This document shows positions 1 through 7,378 of a DNA stretch of 36,238 nucleotides, piece after piece; position 1 is the first letter of the stretch, and every line of letters starts with the position of its first letter. The translations under genes and the position numbers were made by a program. Source of the stretch: Pseudomonadota bacterium (GTDB lineage: Bacteria; Pseudomonadota; Gammaproteobacteria; Steroidobacterales; Steroidobacteraceae); assembly GCA_025355245.1 (NCBI GenBank), contig JANXZZ010000013.1, positions 1-36,238 on the forward strand, in the 5' to 3' direction. Below the pieces are notes generated by a model. That model was given only the letters and a program-made list of their open reading frames with translations. It did not search any database and was not told the origin of the DNA.

Positions 1-139
1 CGCCGTCCTGCTGCGAGGACAACTTGCTGACCTGCGACTTGAGGTCGTCGATCTGTGCCTGAATCGGCTTCAGGTCCGTGCAACCGGCCGCGAACAGCAC
101 GCACAGAGCGGCAGCGCCGGCGGTAAGCATCTTGGTCAT
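1..139 (-). CDS. Small lipoprotein, 3' part outside window
   Basis: The reverse strand reads MTKMLTAGAAALCVLFAAGC, a short lipoprotein signal peptide ending in the lipobox FAAGC with the lipidated Cys at residue 20. It is followed by DLKPIQAQIDDLKSQVSKLS, a heptad-like polar stretch expected to form a coiled coil, as in Lpp-type or alanine-zipper lipoproteins. Only the first 46 codons are inside the window. The start is supported by AAGGAG at 147-152, seven bases upstream. It is the last gene of the minus-strand cluster that begins with the DUF1330 gene, though a 75-base gap and its own strong ribosome binding site suggest separate expression. Envelope location is inferred from the lipobox; the exact function is unknown. 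Confidence 0.7.
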   Translation of the reverse strand, partial: MTKMLTAGAAALCVLFAAGCTDLKPIQAQIDDLKSQVSKLSSQQDG

Positions 140-214
140 GACTAAACTCCTTCATCGTCGGTTAGGAAAACGGCAGGGGCGAGCGCCGGAACACGGCGCG
201 TTCCCCGAGGCGGA

Positions 215-1198
215 TCAGGAATCCTGCGCGACCAGGCGCGCGTACGTGGCGGCGTCGATATTGCTGCCGCAGACGATGAGCCCCACGCGCCGTCCCCGCA
301 GGCGCTCGCGCAGCGGCCCGACGAGTGCCGCCATCGCGGCCGCGCCCGCGGGTTCGACCGCGAGCTTCGCCTCGCGCAGCATCAGGCGCATCGCCTCGCG
401 CAGTTCCTCATCGTCCACGAGCTCGATGGAATCGACGTTTCGGCGACAGAGCTCGAAGGTGATCGGCGCCGCATAAGGCGCGCCCAGGCTGTCGGCGATC
501 GTCGCGATCCGCTCGATCGAGCGCGGCTCGCCGGCGACGAAGCTGCGGTGCATCGAATCCGCGCCCTTGGGCTCGACCCCATACACCGCGCAGCCCGGCC
601 AGATGGCCTTCACGGCCGAGGCGACGCCGGCGCAGAGGCCGCCGCCGCCGACCGGAACGATCACGGCATCGAGGGGCGCCGGCACCTGCTCGCAGAATTC
701 AAGCCCGACCGTCGCGGTGCCGAGCGCCGTGACCCGCCCCTCGAAGGGATGGATGAACGCGCGTCGCTCGGCCCTCTCGATCTCGCGCACGCGCTCGAAC
801 CCGGCATGCGCCGTCTCCGCGAACTCGAGCTCGGCGCCGTAGCGCCGGCACAGTTCGACCCTGAGCGGATTGGCGGTCTTGATCATGACCACGTGCGCGG
901 TCGTGCCGAGCGTCTGCGCCGCATAGGCGACGGCGACCGCGTGGTTGCCGGCGCTGATCGCCGTGACGCCGCGCGCGAGCTCCTCCGCCGGCAGGTTCAG
1001 CATGTTGAGGAGGGCGCCGCGCGGCTTGAACGTGCCGGTACGCTGCAGGAGCTCGAGCTTCAGGAGCACGCGCGTGTCGGAGCCGAGCAGCTCCGCGAGC
1101 ACGGGTCCCTGCCACTCGTGCACGGGAGTGGTGAGCACACGCGTGCCGAGCTTCTGGCGTGCGGCACGGATTTCATCGGTGGTAAGTGCGGCGATCAT
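215..1198 (-). CDS. PLP-dependent threonine/serine dehydratase-like enzyme (first copy)
   Basis: A 327-residue fold-type II PLP enzyme of the threonine/serine dehydratase family, about the length of catabolic or biodegradative members without a regulatory ACT domain. The PLP-lysine motif is TFKPRGA (Lys58); the substrate loop SAGNHA is at 82-87; a glycine-rich phosphate loop PVGGGGLCAG lies near 180-190; the C-terminal SNID supplies the usual pyridine-nitrogen Ser. Expected reaction: deamination of a hydroxy-amino acid to a 2-oxo acid and ammonia, in the cytoplasm. Substrate (Thr, Ser, hydroxyaspartate or an ectoine-pathway intermediate) cannot be fixed from sequence. It lies 60 bases downstream of a second copy on the same strand and may share a transcript with it. 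Confidence 0.88.
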   Translation of the reverse strand: MIAALTTDEIRAARQKLGTRVLTTPVHEWQGPVLAELLGSDTRVLLKLELLQRTGTFKPRGALLNMLNLPAEELARGVTAISAGNHAVAVAYAAQTLGTTAHVVMIKTANPLRVELCRRYGAELEFAETAHAGFERVREIERAERRAFIHPFEGRVTALGTATVGLEFCEQVPAPLDAVIVPVGGGGLCAGVASAVKAIWPGCAVYGVEPKGADSMHRSFVAGEPRSIERIATIADSLGAPYAAPITFELCRRNVDSIELVDDEELREAMRLMLREAKLAVEPAGAAAMAALVGPLRERLRGRRVGLIVCGSNIDAATYARLVAQDS

Positions 1199-1258
1199 AC
1201 GGGCAGTGTCCAGATCGGGAAGTCGGGTGATGCGGGCCCGCGCGTCGCGCCTCGGTCG

Positions 1259-2215
1259 CTAGGGGCCGGCGCCCAACAGTGCCGACACCTTGGCGAGGTC
1301 GACGTTGCCGCCCGAAACGATGCAGACGATCTTACCGCGTCCGGCACCGCCCGACAGCGCGCAGGCGACCGGGCACGCGCCCGCGCCCTCGGCAATGATG
1401 CGGTTTCGTTCGGCGAGCAGCCGAAACGCCGCCGCTACCTCCTCGACGGTCGCGACCAGCGCGGCATCGATCAGCGAACGACCGCGCGCGAACATATCCG
1501 GGAACACCGTCCTGCTGCCGATGCCGTCGATCCAGGACGGCTGATGGTCGATGACCTGCGGGGATCCCGCGGCGAGGGATGCGGCGAACGGGGCCGCCGT
1601 CGCCACCTCCGCGGTGTGCATTCGGCAACCGGGCTTGAGTGCGCGCGCGCCCGCCGCGATGCCGCAGGCGAGGCCGCCGCCGCCCCACGGGATCACGATG
1701 GCATCCGCATCCGGCAGGTCCTCGAGGATCTCGAGCGCGAGCGTGCCGTTGCCGGCCATCACGTCGGGATCGTCGAAGGCGTGGATGAACGTGGCATCGA
1801 TGCCGGGGTAGGCGCGGCGCTCGAAGGTCTGCCACCACTCGACGAATGGCACCTTGATCACCCGCCCGCCGAGGCGTTCGATGGCACTCACCTTGGTCGC
1901 GGGTGCGGTGTCGGGCGCAATCACGGTGCAGGGGATGCCGAGCGCGCGAGCGCGCCACGCGACCCCCTGCGCCATGTTGCCGGCGGAGGCGGTCAGGACT
2001 CCGCGTGCGAGCTTCTCGGGAGCCGTCAGCGCCATCGCATTGGTCGCGCCGCGCAGCTTGAACGAGCCGATCGGTTGCAGGTTCTCGAGCTTCAGGTAGA
2101 TTTCGGCGGGGCCGTCGAGCGTTCCGAGGCGCACGAGCGGCGTGCGCACGACGGTCGCGGCGATGCGCGTGCGCGCCGCGCGGATGTCATCGAGCGTTGG
2201 CAGTGCGGTGCTCAT
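1259..2215 (-). CDS. PLP-dependent threonine/serine dehydratase-like enzyme (second copy)
   Basis: A 318-residue paralogue of the next gene. Lys53 in GSFKLRGA is the expected PLP Schiff-base lysine, WGGGGLACG is the phosphate-binding loop, and AEGAGA and SGGNVD are family motifs near the C-terminus. The substrate loop reads SAGNMAQG (77-84), with Met where most family members have His (SAGNHAQG), so this copy probably differs in substrate use. It has no ACT domain, so no allosteric Ile control of the IlvA type is expected. A DUF1330 gene lies 33 bases upstream on the same strand; the three genes look like one operon. Product family is secure; substrate unknown. Confidence 0.86.
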   Translation of the reverse strand: MSTALPTLDDIRAARTRIAATVVRTPLVRLGTLDGPAEIYLKLENLQPIGSFKLRGATNAMALTAPEKLARGVLTASAGNMAQGVAWRARALGIPCTVIAPDTAPATKVSAIERLGGRVIKVPFVEWWQTFERRAYPGIDATFIHAFDDPDVMAGNGTLALEILEDLPDADAIVIPWGGGGLACGIAAGARALKPGCRMHTAEVATAAPFAASLAAGSPQVIDHQPSWIDGIGSRTVFPDMFARGRSLIDAALVATVEEVAAAFRLLAERNRIIAEGAGACPVACALSGGAGRGKIVCIVSGGNVDLAKVSALLGAGP

Positions 2216-2248
2216 ATCCAGCGCGGCTTGCGCACGGGCGCGGCGCGT

Positions 2249-2536
2249 TCAGACGCCTTCGATCGCGATGAGGCTCCCGCGCGCGGCGCGCTGTCGCATC
2301 GCGATCAACGGCCGGTACTCGGCCGAGTGATAGAAAGCCTTGAGGTGGGCCATGTCGGGGAACTCGAGGATTACGACCCGCTGCGGCGCGGTATCGCCCT
2401 CGAGCAGTGTCGTTGCGCCGCCGCGCGCGAGGTAGCGGCCGGCGTTGGCCGCGATGACCGCGGGCACCCGCTGGCGGTACTCCTCGTAGGCAGCGGCGTC
2501 GGTGATTTCGATGTTGGCGATGATGTAGGCGGCCAT
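2249..2536 (-). CDS. DUF1330 family protein
   Basis: 95 residues of the DUF1330 family, a small ferredoxin-like alpha+beta barrel related to EthD/ABM dimeric folds. Family features visible: the N-terminal strand AAYIIANIEITD, the AYEEYRQRVP helix, a central GRYLARGG turn, RVVILEFPD, and AFYHSAEYRPL near the end. No catalytic residues are established for the family, so no reaction is assigned. It is the first gene of a minus-strand cluster with two PLP dehydratases, which suggests a role in amino acid or 2-oxo acid turnover, by context only. It is divergent from the exported phosphoesterase starting at 2727. Confidence 0.85.
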   Translation of the reverse strand: MAAYIIANIEITDAAAYEEYRQRVPAVIAANAGRYLARGGATTLLEGDTAPQRVVILEFPDMAHLKAFYHSAEYRPLIAMRQRAARGSLIAIEGV

Positions 2537-2726
2537 CCGGGCGTCTCCAGTTTTTCGGTTCGGGCGCGCAGGCTGCGCCTGCGCGACGATGATGCCTCGC
2601 GCATAGTATCGTGCGGCTACCGCCGGGGAGATGCTTCCGGAGCGAACCAGACACTACGGCGACGTTGCGCGCGGCGCCCCGGCGAACGCGGCCGGGCTGC
2701 CGCCGCGGATCAAGGAGACGACCGGC

Positions 2727-3986
2727 ATGGACGTGGGGCGAGGAATCCGGCGGATGGCGGCTTGCGCCGCACTCGCCGCCGTTGTCGGCACGAGCGGCGG
2801 CACGAGCGGCGGCACGGCGATCGCGGAGCCGACCGGGACGCCGCCGCATGTTGTCGGCCACGTGTTCGTCATCGTGCTCGAGAACCACGGATTCGAACGC
2901 ACCTTCGGCCCCGGCTCCGCCGCGCTGTATCTTGCGCGCGCGCTGACGCGCCAGGGCGTCCTGCTCAGCCACTACTTCGCGACCGGCCACGACAGCCTCG
3001 ACAACTACCTCGCGATGATCAGCGGCCAGGCCGCGACCCCGGAGACACGCGACGACTGCGAAACCTTCGCGGACTTCGCGCTGACGGGGGTGACTCCCGA
3101 CGGCCAGGCCATCGGCCGCGGCTGCGTGTATCCAGCCTCCGTGAAGACGCTCGCCGACCAGCTGACCGCCAGCGGCCAGACGTGGCGTGCCTACCTCGAG
3201 GACATGGGCAACGATCCGGCGCGCGAGGCGGCGACCTGCGCGCACCCGTCCATCAACGCGCCGGATCCGACTCAGGCGGCGGAAGCGCCGTCGTCCCGCG
3301 TGCCACTGGGCGATCAGTTCGCCGTTCGCCACAATCCCTTCGTCTATTTCCACTCGATCATCGACTCGCCGGCGTGTGCGGCCGCGGTGGTCAATCTGCG
3401 ACAGCTTTCGAGCGACCTGGTCGCGGCGAAGACGACGCCGAACCTCGTCTTCATCACACCCAATCTCTGCAGCGACGGCCACGACGAGCCCTGCGCCGAC
3501 GGCGAGCCGGGCGGCCTCGTGTCGGCTGACCGGTTCCTGCAGCAGTGGGTGCCGGCCATCCTCGCCTCACCCGCGTACCAGAAGGACGGGCTGCTCGTGA
3601 TCACCTTCGACGAGGGCGACGTGACGGAAGTCAAGGACGCGAGTGGCGCGCGCGAAGCCGTCTACCCCGGCCTCTATTGCTGCAATCAGCAGCCGGGGCC
3701 CAATCTCGCGCCGTTCCCGCAGTCGGGCGTCAGCGACGGGATCAAGTACACCTACCAGGATTTCGGCGGCGAACGCGTGGGCGCGGTGCTGCTGTCGCCG
3801 TTCCTGACGCCCGGCACCGAATCGGCGACGCCGTTCAATCACTACTCGCTACTGCGCACGCTCGAGGACGTGTTCGGGACCGGTGCGTACCTGGGTTACG
3901 CCGGACAACCGGGGCTCTTCGGGTTCTTCGGCTGCAGTGCATGCGACATATCGGCGGGCATCCGCCTCGGCCGCAGCCCGCCGTAG
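2727..3986 (+). CDS. Exported phosphoesterase family protein (PF04185)
   Basis: About 419 residues from the ATG at 2727, chosen because AAGGAG at 2712-2717 sits at good spacing and the protein then begins with a signal peptide (MDVGRGIRRMAACAALAAVV). The open frame extends upstream to 2631 without a better start. Motifs of the alkaline-phosphatase-like PF04185 superfamily are present: VIVLENHGFE (Glu52, Asn53, metal ligands), GHDSLDNYLAMISG (Ser90, likely nucleophile) and VITFDEGD (Asp295, Glu296, metal ligands). The expected role is hydrolysis of phosphate esters or phospholipids in the periplasm or outside the cell. An imperfect GTSGGTSGGTA repeat follows the signal peptide. It is convergent with the larger AcpA-like member; the two are not close duplicates. 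Several Cys pairs suggest disulfides. Confidence 0.85.
   Translation: MDVGRGIRRMAACAALAAVVGTSGGTSGGTAIAEPTGTPPHVVGHVFVIVLENHGFERTFGPGSAALYLARALTRQGVLLSHYFATGHDSLDNYLAMISGQAATPETRDDCETFADFALTGVTPDGQAIGRGCVYPASVKTLADQLTASGQTWRAYLEDMGNDPAREAATCAHPSINAPDPTQAAEAPSSRVPLGDQFAVRHNPFVYFHSIIDSPACAAAVVNLRQLSSDLVAAKTTPNLVFITPNLCSDGHDEPCADGEPGGLVSADRFLQQWVPAILASPAYQKDGLLVITFDEGDVTEVKDASGAREAVYPGLYCCNQQPGPNLAPFPQSGVSDGIKYTYQDFGGERVGAVLLSPFLTPGTESATPFNHYSLLRTLEDVFGTGAYLGYAGQPGLFGFFGCSACDISAGIRLGRSPP
2787..2816 (+). repeat. 12-bp tandem repeat in phosphoesterase leader region
   Basis: The unit GGCACGAGCGGC occurs about two and a half times, in frame, and encodes GTSG-GTSG-GTA just after the predicted signal peptide. 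Because the unit is a multiple of three, copy-number change would alter linker length without breaking the gene. Confidence 0.7.
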
Positions 3987-3995
3987 CCGCGTGCT

Positions 3996-4091
3996 TCAGC
4001 CTGCGGAATGATGCCGTAGGAATGCGCGGACCGGTGCCGCCACCGCGTCGGCATCCTCGAGCAGGATTGCGTGCCTCAGCACCGAACACGC
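3996..4091 (-). pseudogene. C-terminal remnant of an alpha/beta-hydrolase
   Basis: On the reverse strand a short frame ending at a TGA (3996-3998) reads SVLRHAILLEDADAVAAPVR and then AFLRHHSAG. This closely resembles the C-terminal end of alpha/beta-hydrolases, where the catalytic His lies in a GHxxxLExP-type segment followed by the last helix (xAVAxxVxxFL). Only about 30 codons remain, and the similarity stops at the large hairpin at 4093-4128. There is no start codon or upstream domain, so it is a gene remnant rather than a working gene. The assignment rests on motif resemblance only and could be coincidence in GC-rich DNA. Confidence 0.45.
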
Positions 4092-4092
4092 T

Positions 4093-4128
4093 CGCTACCG
4101 CGGCGCCTGTGCAGGCGCCGCGGTAGCG
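4093..4128. terminator. Perfect 17-bp-arm hairpin between convergent genes
   Basis: The left arm CGCTACCGCGGCGCCTG (4093-4109) and its exact reverse complement (4112-4128) are separated by TG. It lies between the convergent phosphoesterase genes ending at 3986 (+) and 4136 (-), the place for a bidirectional terminator. No T-run follows on either side, so it is not a textbook intrinsic terminator; transcript end protection or a GC-stem pause site is also possible. Confidence 0.6.
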
Positions 4129-4135
4129 GGACCCG

Positions 4136-5830
4136 TCAGCGGCGCTCGTGGCCGAGATCGAGCGAATTCGTCAGGTCGCCCATCGGTCGTTCACCGTGCT
4201 CGCGCAGCGCGACGTCGCGAACCGCGAGGCCAGGCAGCGTCGGCAGATCGAAGCGCCGCCTGATGAGCCGCAGCACCGAGGCCGTGTCGTACGGCGTGTG
4301 ATCGACGAAGCCGCGGCGCGCGTAGCGGGAAATGACCAGCGCGGGGATGCGCGTGCCGGGACCCAGCAGGTCGCCGGCGGGCGGTGCGACGTGGTCCCAC
4401 ACACCGCCGAACTCATCGTAGGTCACCACGATCACCATGTGCGGCCACTGCGGGCTTGCCTGCAGCTTCGCGATGAGGTTGGCGATGTGTGCGTCGCCGT
4501 CGTCGAGGTTGGCGTAGCCCTCGTGCTGGTTGAAGTTGCCCTGCGGCTTGTAAAAGGCGACGGCGGGTAAGGTCCCCGCCGCCGCGTCGGCGACGAGATC
4601 GGTGTAGTCCTTGAGGTGCGCGGCGCGCTCCGCCGGATGCGCGACCGGGTCGAGGTTCGCGTAGTAGTTGAACGGCGCGTGATGCGGCTGGAAATCCGGG
4701 TTGCCGCGCGGCAGCGACGGCGTGTAGATGACCGAGCGCACCGCGGTCGGAGCCTGCGTGCCGTCGGCGAGCGCCGCGTCCCAGGATCCGGCGTACCACT
4801 TCCAGCTCACGCCGCGCGCGTTGAGGAGGTCGCCGACGTTGGTCTGCGTCTGCGGCGGCAGCGTCGTCGCCGCGGCCGGGTTCGCGTAGAGGAGATCGTT
4901 GCCGGTCGCGTCCACGGGGCGGTTGCCGCTCGGCTGGTACGGCGCCTGCATCGTGTTGACGACGTAGTACTGCCCGTCGCCGAAATAGTTGGCGGGCGCG
5001 ACGTTGCCGCTCAGCACGTACACGGGCGGGCCGTCGAGCGCGGACGCGGGCGAAGTGGGTTTGGTGGTCAGGTGCGGGAGGTAGGCACCGCTCGCATCGG
5101 TGTCGAGGACCGCGATCGTCGGGTGCGCGCCGCTCGCGGGCGCGTTCGCGTCTGGGTACGCCGGTGCACAGGCGCAGATCAGGTACTGGTGGTTGAGGAA
5201 GGAACCGCCGAAAACGCCGGCAAAGAAGTTATCCGCCAGCGTGTACTTGCGCGCAAGCGCATAGAGCCGCGAGCCGCTGTTGTCGAAATGACCCATCGTC
5301 AGGCCGCCCGCGTCCGCCCACGCCGCGAACGCGTCGTTCTTGCCGCCGTCGATCTCCATCTGGTTCTCGAAGAAGCGATGGTAGAGGTCGCGGGTCACGG
5401 TCGCGGTTGCGAGCTCGACCCCGGCGGCCGGCGTGAACGCGGTTTCGATCGCGAACGGCGCGTTCGGCAGTCCGCCGCTCGCCGCCTGCATCACGACCGG
5501 CGTCCAGCCGGCGGCCGTCACGCCGCCCCACGTCTGCGGCAGCGTCGCGAGCACGGAGCCGTCACGATCCTTCTGCGGAATGTAGGCCGCGCGCGGCTGG
5601 CCGTGGCGGTCGATGACCTCCTCGAGGCCGCGGGCGCCCGGAAAATGACCGTAGAGGTTGTCGAAGGCGCGGTTCTCGGCGTAGATGACCACGATCGTGT
5701 CGACGTCATGGCGCAGCGCCTCCGTGACGCCGCGCTCGCGGTGCTCGTCGGCTTGCGTCGCGGTGGCCGCGATCGACAGGGCGATGCCGGAGAGGGCGAG
5801 GGCGATGCGGATGGCAGCGGACGGATTCAT
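4136..5830 (-). CDS. Exported AcpA-like acid phosphatase/phospholipase C (PF04185)
   Basis: A 564-residue exported member of the AcpA/phospholipase C branch of PF04185. A signal peptide spans about residues 1-27 (hydrophobic AIRIALALSGIALSIAATATQA). The AcpA catalytic set is recognisable: YAENRAFDN (Glu52, Asn53), GGSFLNHQYL (Ser210, nucleophile) and VTYDEFGGVWDH (Asp472, Glu473). Established knowledge: such enzymes release phosphate from phosphomonoesters, and relatives act on phosphocholine lipids. Expected to work in the periplasm or to be secreted. Upstream, three TGTCA/CGTCA half-sites with 11-bp spacing (5883-5910) face this gene, suggesting PhoB control. Divergent from the di-heme peroxidase gene. 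Confidence 0.88.
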   Translation of the reverse strand: MNPSAAIRIALALSGIALSIAATATQADEHRERGVTEALRHDVDTIVVIYAENRAFDNLYGHFPGARGLEEVIDRHGQPRAAYIPQKDRDGSVLATLPQTWGGVTAAGWTPVVMQAASGGLPNAPFAIETAFTPAAGVELATATVTRDLYHRFFENQMEIDGGKNDAFAAWADAGGLTMGHFDNSGSRLYALARKYTLADNFFAGVFGGSFLNHQYLICACAPAYPDANAPASGAHPTIAVLDTDASGAYLPHLTTKPTSPASALDGPPVYVLSGNVAPANYFGDGQYYVVNTMQAPYQPSGNRPVDATGNDLLYANPAAATTLPPQTQTNVGDLLNARGVSWKWYAGSWDAALADGTQAPTAVRSVIYTPSLPRGNPDFQPHHAPFNYYANLDPVAHPAERAAHLKDYTDLVADAAAGTLPAVAFYKPQGNFNQHEGYANLDDGDAHIANLIAKLQASPQWPHMVIVVTYDEFGGVWDHVAPPAGDLLGPGTRIPALVISRYARRGFVDHTPYDTASVLRLIRRRFDLPTLPGLAVRDVALREHGERPMGDLTNSLDLGHERR

Positions 5831-5882
5831 GGGCGGTATCCCTGTGAGTTCCCCGAGAAGAGCGGAGTGTCGGCGCCGCCGG

Positions 5883-5910
5883 TGACGCCGAGGTGACGCC
5901 GCGATGACAG
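5883..5910 (-). promoter_or_regulatory. Pho-box-like triple repeat facing the phosphatase
   Basis: Reading the reverse strand: CTGTCA (5910-5905), GCGTCA (5899-5894) and GCGTCA (5888-5883), each 11 bases from the next. This matches the architecture of PhoB boxes (CTGTCA-type half-sites at 11-bp periodicity), with one perfect and two near-perfect half-sites. A weak -10 candidate, GACACT on the minus strand (5871-5866), lies 11 bases further on, and the phosphatase start is at 5830. Confidence 0.6.
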
Positions 5911-5948
5911 TTGGCGTGCCGATTGCCGGGGGGCCGCGGGAGTGGGTA

Positions 5949-5966
5949 CTGTCACGTCCCTGTCAC
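5949..5966 (+). promoter_or_regulatory. Pho-box-like repeat facing the di-heme peroxidase
   Basis: CTGTCACGTCCCTGTCAC contains two perfect CTGTCA(C) half-sites exactly 11 bp apart, matching the E. coli PhoB consensus half-site. It points toward the peroxidase gene. Its position argues against translation from the GTG at 5942 and for a start at 5993 or the downstream GTG at 6044. Confidence 0.65.
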
Positions 5967-5992
5967 CTGCCCCGCACAGCATCCATGCACCC

Positions 5993-7351
5993 ATGAGCGC
6001 GTCGTTCCCCACCGGCGTCCCTCGCCGTCGTCCGCGGTGCGCAGTGCGGTCGTCGCTCGGCTGGACAGCGGCGTGCGCACTCGCGGCGGCATTCGGCGGG
6101 TCGGCACTCCCGGTGACGGCCGCAGCGGAGACGAAGGAGCCCGGGTTCTACGCGACCCCGTTCGAGCGGCGACCGCCGCTCGCAACGCTCGCCTTGCTCG
6201 GCCGCCTCGTGTTCATGGACCCCGCGCTGTCGGCCTCGGGCGCGACCTCGTGCAGCTCCTGCCACGACCCCGCACGCGCGTTTGGGCCGCCGAACGCCGA
6301 GGCCGTGCAGCGCGCGGGTGCCGACCGCGCGAGCAGCGGCGTGCGCGCGGCCCCGTCTCTCACCTACACGCAATCGGTGCCGGCCTTCACCGAACATTTC
6401 TTCGACGACGACGGCAACGACAGCGAGGACCAGGGGCCGGCCGGCGGCCGGACGTGGGACGGGCGTGCGCCGACGGTCCACGACCAGGCGCGCCTGCCGT
6501 TTTTATCGCCGCTAGAAATGGCAAACGTGAGCGATGCGGAACTCGTGCGGCGCGCCGCGGCCGCGCCCTATGCCGGTGAGTTCCGGACGGCGTTCGGCGC
6601 GCACTTCTTCGAGGATTCCGCGATCGCGATGAACGGCATCCTGCTTGCGCTTGAGGTGTTCGAGCAGACGCCAGCGGAGTTCTATCCTTACTCGAGCAAG
6701 TACGATGCGTGGCTGCGCGGTGAGGTTGCGCTCAGCACGGAGGAGGAGCGCGGGCGCGCGGTGTTCATCGACCCCGCGCGCGGCAACTGCGAGCACTGCC
6801 ACCCGAGCGGCATGCGCTCGGGAATGTTCCCGCAGTTCACCGATTACGGCTACGTGGCGCTCGGCCTGCCGCGCAACCGTGCGATCCCGGCGAACGCGGC
6901 CGCGGGCTACTTCGATCTCGGACTCTGCGGGCCGCTTCGGACGGATCTCGCGGCCCATGCCGCGTATTGCGGGCGCTTCAGGACGCCCTCGCTGCGCAAC
7001 GTCGCATTGCGGCGCGCGTTCTACCACAACGGTGTCGCCGCGACGCTCAAGGACGCGGTGCGGTTCTACGCCGAGCGCGACACGCAACCGGGGAAGTGGT
7101 ATCCGCGTGCGGCCAACGGCACCGTCGACAAATTCGACGACTTGCCCGCGAAATACCGGCGAAACGTCGAAGCGGACGTGCCCTTCGGCCAGGCGGACGG
7201 TGGCACGCCCTCGCTGACGGAGCGCGACGTCGACGACCTGGTTGCGTTCCTGAACACGCTCACGGACGGGTTCAGCGGCGGCAAGGCCGCGCCGGCGCAC
7301 GCCGGCGCACCGCCGCCGGTGGCAGGCGCGAAATTGGGGGGGCGCAGGTAG
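5993..7351 (+). CDS. Di-heme cytochrome c peroxidase/MauG-family protein
   Basis: About 452 residues from the ATG at 5993, with two heme c motifs, CSSCH (87-91) and CEHCH (266-270). This is the layout of bacterial di-heme cytochrome c peroxidases and MauG-like proteins (an N-terminal high-potential and a C-terminal domain). A hydrophobic export signal (WTAACALAAAFGGSALPVTAAAE) precedes the mature part, so the protein is periplasmic. GTG at 6044 would give a more compact signal peptide and a longer leader after the Pho box; no clear ribosome binding site decides this. The frame also opens at GTG 5942, but that would place the Pho box inside the gene. Role: reduction of H2O2 using c-type cytochromes, or oxidation of a protein or small substrate; longer than classical CcpA-type enzymes. 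Confidence 0.87.
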   Translation: MSASFPTGVPRRRPRCAVRSSLGWTAACALAAAFGGSALPVTAAAETKEPGFYATPFERRPPLATLALLGRLVFMDPALSASGATSCSSCHDPARAFGPPNAEAVQRAGADRASSGVRAAPSLTYTQSVPAFTEHFFDDDGNDSEDQGPAGGRTWDGRAPTVHDQARLPFLSPLEMANVSDAELVRRAAAAPYAGEFRTAFGAHFFEDSAIAMNGILLALEVFEQTPAEFYPYSSKYDAWLRGEVALSTEEERGRAVFIDPARGNCEHCHPSGMRSGMFPQFTDYGYVALGLPRNRAIPANAAAGYFDLGLCGPLRTDLAAHAAYCGRFRTPSLRNVALRRAFYHNGVAATLKDAVRFYAERDTQPGKWYPRAANGTVDKFDDLPAKYRRNVEADVPFGQADGGTPSLTERDVDDLVAFLNTLTDGFSGGKAAPAHAGAPPPVAGAKLGGRR

Positions 7352-7378
7352 CGGCGCCGCGCGGCGGGCCGCCGGTTC

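Noticed and set aside
2187-3482. 431-codon minus-strand frame over the first phosphoesterase
   Set aside because: Antisense shadow of an exported phosphoesterase with intact catalytic motifs; no family features of its own.
548-3529. 993-codon open frame on the plus strand across the dehydratase genes
   Set aside because: It is antisense to two clear PLP enzymes and a DUF1330 gene; its composition (Arg/Gly/Ala/His-rich, no motif) is that of a GC-rich shadow frame.
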